From assembly GCF_009729855.1 (NCBI RefSeq), contig NZ_WODA01000008.1:103805-167804 (forward strand): 64,000 nucleotides of DNA. The letters are read 5' to 3'. Positions 60,235-64,000 of this stretch are shown piece by piece. Source of the DNA: Agromyces luteolus (lineage in GTDB: Bacteria; Actinomycetota; Actinomycetes; Actinomycetales; Microbacteriaceae). The position numbers and the translations under genes are program-made. The notes beneath the pieces were generated by a model. The model did not search any database, had not been told where the DNA came from, and saw only the letters and a list, made by a program, of their open reading frames with translations. Numbering within the stretch: the stretch's first letter is position 1; the number at the start of each line of letters is the position of its first letter.

Positions 60235-61828
60235 GGGCCCGCGCGCCGGAGAGCCGGCGGGCCAAGAGCGTGGACGGCATCTCGGTGTTCGGCTCCTCGG
60301 CGAGGTCGACGCCAGTCGCGGCGCGGTAGGCGGCGGCGTACTTCTGGATGCCGTAGCGGAACGCCTGCGCCCAGGTGGCGGCCTCGGCCCCACCGACGGC
60401 GGGGTCGGCCCAGTTGCCGAGACGAATGGTGAGCACCAGCTGCTCGCCGATCGTGGCGAGGTCGTTGAAGTGCATAATGCTGGTGTCGGTCCAGCCCTGG
60501 ATCGTCTTCATGCTGTCGACCCGGTCCATCCAGTGCTCGGGGTACGGCGTCATCGGCCGCCCGCCGAGGAACTCGCGCATCTGCGGCTCGGCCAGGATCG
60601 ACTGCATCACGAGGAACTCGGCACGCGCGGCGACCGCCATCTCGCCGTACTGGTTCTGCGTCCCCTGCGAGAGCACGATGTGGCAGTCGCGCAGCGCCCG
60701 GTAGAGCGGGAACGCGTCGGCCTGCACGGTGAGGTCGTCGAGCTCCCTGAAGTAGCGGTGGGCGAGGAACAGGACCTGGTGGAAGGTCGCGATGAAGCCG
60801 TTGCGCCGTTCGACCACCGAGTGCGGCCGCGGGACCGCACGACCGATGAGCGAGAAGCCGTACTCGTACTCGTACTCCACGGCACGACGGCGGACGGTGA
60901 GCCGGTGCACCTCGTCCTCCGTGTAGCCCCACAGCCGGTTCCGCAGCGGGAGCAGCGGGGTGACGTCGAAGCGGGCGAGCGGGTCGCGGCCGGGCAGCCG
61001 GCGGTTCTGGAAGCGGGCCAGGATCACGTTGAGGGTCTGCACGAGCATCCCCTCCTCCAGCCAGTAGTTCCAGATCAGCTCGACGCCCGGGAGGTACGGC
61101 GTGTGCGCGTCGCGGGGGAGCTGGATCGCGGGGAACTGCGACTCCGTCTCCTCGAGCTTGCCCTCGACGTAACCAGCCGGGAGCAGGTCGCCGAACGAGG
61201 TGACCTTGGCCTGCGAGACGAAGTCGCGGGCGGCGTTGCGTAGCGCCTCGTAGGGCTTACCGCCGAACACCGGCCACGCGTTGGCGTCGTCGTACTCCTC
61301 GCCCTTTCCCCACTCGGCCTCGAGGAACTTGCGGAACTCGGCGTACGTGACGGGCGAGCGCTGCTCGGTTTCCCCCTTCGGGCCCTCCCGGACCAGCGCG
61401 ACCCGGATCGGCTCGCCGACGTCGGGAGAGTCGTGGGACGAGGAGTCGACCCGCTCGCTCTCGGAGATCGAGAAGGCGTCCTCGTCGAGGAGCTGCAGCT
61501 TGCCGAACCTCGTCTTCGGGGACCTCGCGTTGGCCGGGGGAGTCCCGAGGTAGAGGTGCACCTGGTAGTCGCCGGGGTCGAAGCCGGGTTTGCGGTCGGC
61601 GGTGACGTACTGGAAGTGGTCGTCGGTCACTGTGACGGAGAACTCCTGGCTCAGCTCGAGCCCCTGGGGCGTCGCCCGACGGTCGACCTCTGCGCCCGCG
61701 ACGGGCCTTCCCTCGTCGTCCAGGATCAGCCAGGTGAAGGTCTCCACCGTCGACTCGACCGCGATCTGGAGAACGACGTCGTCGTCACGCCCGATGTGGT
61801 CGTGGCGGGGCCTGATCTCGTTGGACAT
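60227..61828 (-). CDS. conserved-looking 533-residue protein of unknown function
   Basis: The N-terminal 120 residues look like a beta-sandwich (VVLQIAVESTVETFTWLILD, DPGDYQVHLYLGTPP). The larger C-terminal part is mostly helical with aromatic- and Arg-rich blocks (LWGYTEDEVHRLTVRRRAVE, YGFSLIGRAVPRP, PYPEHWMDRVDSMKTIQGWT, WAQAFRYGIQKYAAAYRAAT). No catalytic motif, signal peptide or membrane helix is visible. ATG 61828 has AGAAGGAG upstream; 12 bases separate it from the metalloprotease gene. It looks like a structural or scaffold component of the island system. I cannot assign a named family. Confidence 0.8.
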   Translation of the reverse strand: MSNEIRPRHDHIGRDDDVVLQIAVESTVETFTWLILDDEGRPVAGAEVDRRATPQGLELSQEFSVTVTDDHFQYVTADRKPGFDPGDYQVHLYLGTPPANARSPKTRFGKLQLLDEDAFSISESERVDSSSHDSPDVGEPIRVALVREGPKGETEQRSPVTYAEFRKFLEAEWGKGEEYDDANAWPVFGGKPYEALRNAARDFVSQAKVTSFGDLLPAGYVEGKLEETESQFPAIQLPRDAHTPYLPGVELIWNYWLEEGMLVQTLNVILARFQNRRLPGRDPLARFDVTPLLPLRNRLWGYTEDEVHRLTVRRRAVEYEYEYGFSLIGRAVPRPHSVVERRNGFIATFHQVLFLAHRYFRELDDLTVQADAFPLYRALRDCHIVLSQGTQNQYGEMAVAARAEFLVMQSILAEPQMREFLGGRPMTPYPEHWMDRVDSMKTIQGWTDTSIMHFNDLATIGEQLVLTIRLGNWADPAVGGAEAATWAQAFRYGIQKYAAAYRAATGVDLAEEPNTEMPSTLLARRLSGARARA

Positions 61829-61840
61829 GTTGACTCCTTC

Positions 61841-63148
61841 TCATGAGGCGCGTGCGAGCATGCGCCGGTTGGTGGTGATCTGCTCTGCGGAGGCGAGGGT
61901 GCTGCGGAGCGCCCAGGCCCGGAGGAGGGTGCCGATTAGCTGGCTCTCGGCCTCGGGGGTGATCCGGCCGGCCGCGCGCGCCTGCCCGGCGACTGCGAAG
62001 ACGAGACTCGGACGCTGCCGCGCCATCACCCCGACGTCGCCGCGCCACGTGGCGTGCAGCTGGAGCAGGCGCGCCGGTACGCGCTCGCCGACGGGGAACG
62101 CCTCACGCAGCGTCCGTCCGCCGAGGCTCGGGGAGCGGTGGGCCAGCAGCGCCGCGACGAACGCCGGGATCCCGGCCTCGAGCGCGGCGAACTCCTGCTG
62201 GCGGGCGGGGGGGAGGGTCGCAACCGGGTTGAGCGCCTTCCAGGTGGCGCGCATGCTGACCCACTGAGGGTGCGGGTAGAACGCCTCGCCCATCGCGCAG
62301 CTGAGCAGGACGCGGATGTACGGGATCGGGTGCGGGTCGTCGCCGGACGGCCGGAAGACGAAGAAGCGTGGCAGGCTGACGACCGCCAGCAGGCCGAGGG
62401 TCGAGGAGATCCCGAGCGTGGCCACCGACCACAGGTCGGCGACGATCTCGGAGATGGTCTGTTCCCAGCTGCGCCACACGGCTTGCTCCCGGGCTCCGGC
62501 CGGACGTCGTGCGGCGAGATCCTTGCGCAGGCTCTCCACCAGGCCGAGGAGCGCAGCTCCCTGGTGGCCGACCTCGTGGACGAGGGAGGAGGCGATGCCG
62601 TGCCCGACCATCCGCTCCCGCGGGATCCGGATGATCGCCGCGGGGCTGAGGTCTCCGCCGGGCATCTTGGTCTTGGCCCGTCGGATGGCGGCGCCGGGTC
62701 CGCGGGCGAGGTAGCAGACCGCCGGTGGCGGGTCGGTGACCAGCGGGGTGATCCGCAGGGCGTCGTCGGCCAGCACGTCGAGGCCGGACAGCCAGGTGCC
62801 GGTGCGTGCCTCGCTGCGCTGGGTGACGACCTCGGTGAACATGTCGAGCTGGCTGAGGATCGAGTTGAACCTCATCCGGATCAGCACGAAGCGGTGCTGC
62901 TGCTCCGCAGGCGGCGCCTGCCGCCCCGGACCCCGCAGCCACGTCAGGTATTCCTCCACCCGCCGCCGCAGCACGGTCCGGCCGGTGTGCAGGAACCGCT
63001 CGATGTCGAGGGCCGCCCGCGGCGGCAGCGCGGCCGCGGGGACCATCGTCTCGTGCAGTGCCAGCGGCCGGATCTGATTGAGGCGTGCCAGCAGCCCGCG
63101 GGCCTCCATCTCCAGGAGGGCGGTGCTGCCGGGCAGGCGGGGGTTCAT
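61841..63148 (-). CDS. HEVGH zinc-metalloprotease-like protein
   Basis: The 435-residue protein carries a gluzincin-type motif, His191-Glu-Val-Gly-His195, in IASSLVHEVGHQGAALLG. Glu234 in TISEIVADLW is placed as a possible third zinc ligand. The N-terminal 150 residues are helical (LLEMEARGLLARLNQIRPL; RRRVEEYLTWLRG) and the C-terminal part is also helical. There is no signal peptide. It starts 9 bases after the stop of the repeat protein gene, so that protein is the obvious candidate substrate. The family name is not known to me; protease activity is inferred from the motif alone. Confidence 0.85.
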   Translation of the reverse strand: MNPRLPGSTALLEMEARGLLARLNQIRPLALHETMVPAAALPPRAALDIERFLHTGRTVLRRRVEEYLTWLRGPGRQAPPAEQQHRFVLIRMRFNSILSQLDMFTEVVTQRSEARTGTWLSGLDVLADDALRITPLVTDPPPAVCYLARGPGAAIRRAKTKMPGGDLSPAAIIRIPRERMVGHGIASSLVHEVGHQGAALLGLVESLRKDLAARRPAGAREQAVWRSWEQTISEIVADLWSVATLGISSTLGLLAVVSLPRFFVFRPSGDDPHPIPYIRVLLSCAMGEAFYPHPQWVSMRATWKALNPVATLPPARQQEFAALEAGIPAFVAALLAHRSPSLGGRTLREAFPVGERVPARLLQLHATWRGDVGVMARQRPSLVFAVAGQARAAGRITPEAESQLIGTLLRAWALRSTLASAEQITTNRRMLARAS

Positions 63149-63157
63149 CGTGCGACC

Positions 63158-64000
63158 TCAGGCCCCGACCAACACGATCTGGTTGCCGCGCCGGTACCAG
63201 CGCCCGGCAGGGCCGCCGACTTCGTGGGCCTCATGCGACTCCTGCTGCTCGAAGGCCTCGTAGCTATCCATCTGCGAGCCGTCGTCGTCGAACGGCTCGG
63301 AGCCGCCGTGCTGGCCCCCGCAGGAGCAGGCGTGCGGTTGCCGGTCGCCGGCCGGGTCCCAGGCCGGCGCGCCCCAGCTCGGGCCGCGGCGTGAGCGCCA
63401 CTGGTTGCGGCGACCGTACGGCGGCCGGAGCAGCGACGGCGCGTACCGGCGGGCCGAGGACACGGCGGCGCTTCGGGCGACCGTTCGAGGCGGGACGCCG
63501 TACGGCGCGCGCATCGCGTTGCGGACGGTGCCGTTTGCCCAGCGGACGTAGCGGCGGGCCGCCTCGAGCTCCGCCTCGGCCTCGGCCATCGTCTCGCGCT
63601 CCTCGGCCTCGAGGAGCTTGGCGGCCATGCTGCCGAGCTTTCCGCCGAGTGCGGTGCCGATGCCGGGCGCGACGAACGAGCCGAGCGCGGAGCCGACCAT
63701 CGGCAGCGCCGTCTTGGCGACGTTGCGGAGGACACCGCCGACGGCCTTGCCGACGCTGGACTTCATGAACGAGCTGGCGCCGCGGGCGACCCTGCGCACG
63801 AGCTTGCCGAGGAACTCCTCGAGCTCGGCCTCGTTGTTGATCTCGAGCAGCTCCTGGGCGAGCTCGAGCTCCAGGCTCTCGTGCAGCTCGCCGGAGAGCT
63901 CGTACGACTCGTGGACCTCAGGCTGCTCCCACTCGTGGGACTCGTGCAGCTCGGGCTGCTCCCACTCGTAGGACTCGTGCAGCTCGGGCTGCTCCCACTC
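63158..64000 (-). CDS. repeat-containing glycine-zipper protein with C-terminal WYRRGNQIVLVGA tail (5' end outside window)
   Basis: The frame is open through the right edge, so the start is missing; 280 residues are visible. In order: three 11-residue repeats EWEQPELHES(Y/H), a Glu/Leu-rich stretch (ELELAQELLEINNEAELEEF), then FLGKLVRRVARGASSFMKSS. A glycine-zipper hydrophobic segment (VGSALGSFVAPGIGTALGGK) follows, then an Ala-rich helix, an Arg/Pro/Tyr-rich region, a CSCGGQHGG motif, an acidic stretch, and the terminal RWYRRGNQIVLVGA. The zipper suggests membrane insertion or self-assembly. A GTG at 63799 is internal and not the true start. It is first of the visible operon and probably the system's product or effector. 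Confidence 0.82.
   Translation of the reverse strand, partial: EWEQPELHESYEWEQPELHESHEWEQPEVHESYELSGELHESLELELAQELLEINNEAELEEFLGKLVRRVARGASSFMKSSVGKAVGGVLRNVAKTALPMVGSALGSFVAPGIGTALGGKLGSMAAKLLEAEERETMAEAEAELEAARRYVRWANGTVRNAMRAPYGVPPRTVARSAAVSSARRYAPSLLRPPYGRRNQWRSRRGPSWGAPAWDPAGDRQPHACSCGGQHGGSEPFDDDGSQMDSYEAFEQQESHEAHEVGGPAGRWYRRGNQIVLVGA
63902..64000 (-). repeat. three tandem 33-bp coding repeats
   Basis: Units 63902-63934, 63935-63967 and 63968-64000 each encode EWEQPE(L/V)HES(Y/H). The array reaches the window edge and may continue. Near-identity at DNA level suggests recent repeat expansion. Confidence 0.9.

Noticed and set aside
63902..64000. Tandem repeats resembling a CRISPR array at the right edge
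   Set aside because: Units are directly adjacent, 33 bp, in frame, and encode a protein repeat; there are no spacers.

Overview
The window is high-GC actinobacterial DNA, most likely from a member of the Microbacteriaceae (Agromyces-like; genus is inference). The evidence is gene order (leuS-comEA-comEC-holA, rpsT, lepA-hemW, hrcA-dnaJ-rsmE-phoH-ybeY-era, recO-uppS, dusB-dgt-dnaG), strong GC3 bias, many GTG starts, apparently leaderless promoters (TAnnnT or nAGAAT followed by 6-8 bases and the start codon), and a frequent heptamer GGATGCC/GGCATCC.

Layout. 1-2566: end of cydD and all of cydC, the ABC exporter needed for cytochrome bd assembly. 2715-8490: secreted M28 aminopeptidase, pabB and leuS. 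8598-12775: DNA-uptake genes comEA-comEC, then holA, which converges on rpsT over a shared terminator. 13266-15871: minus-strand operon of a sensor kinase, a response regulator and an alpha/beta hydrolase. 15951-19716: lepA, a DUF1990-type gene and hemW. 19736-20709: two tandem DUF4870-type membrane proteins. 20838-28009: CIRCE-controlled hrcA-dnaJ, then rsmE, a HIT gene, phoH, ybeY, a CorC-like gene and era. 28060-32253: a second two-component system and an ABC exporter, each preceded by the same 18-bp inverted repeat. 32394-34294: leuA behind a probable leader-peptide attenuator. 34318-42741: oxidoreductase, recO-uppS, a DsbA-like protein with a coupled 40-residue peptide, a YbaK-type editing protein, dusB-dgt and dnaG. 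42969-50414: peptide/nickel-type ABC importer with a third, catalytically degenerate ATPase and a D-2-hydroxyacid dehydrogenase. 50486-54672: tRNA-Asn, azlCD, def, a DMT-type transporter and a GT4 glycosyltransferase.

The conserved backbone ends at a CAT-anticodon tRNA (54683-54756). Beyond it lie about 650 bases of AT-richer, gene-poor DNA, then an accessory island that runs off the right edge. The island holds one plus-strand sigma-54-type enhancer-binding protein (unexpected in an actinobacterium) and a tight minus-strand operon of seven genes. Read in transcription order these are a repeat/glycine-zipper protein ending in a WYRRGNQIVLVGA tail, an HEVGH zinc-protease-like protein, a 533-residue protein of unknown function, a PLP enzyme of the alpha-oxoamine-synthase fold, a metal-dependent amidohydrolase, an M20D peptidase/amidase, and a small unknown protein. 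No integrase, CRISPR array or IS element is visible.

This island is the best candidate for an undescribed system. It pairs a self-associating, probably exported or membrane-interacting protein and a dedicated metalloprotease with a three-enzyme small-molecule or peptide-processing module.
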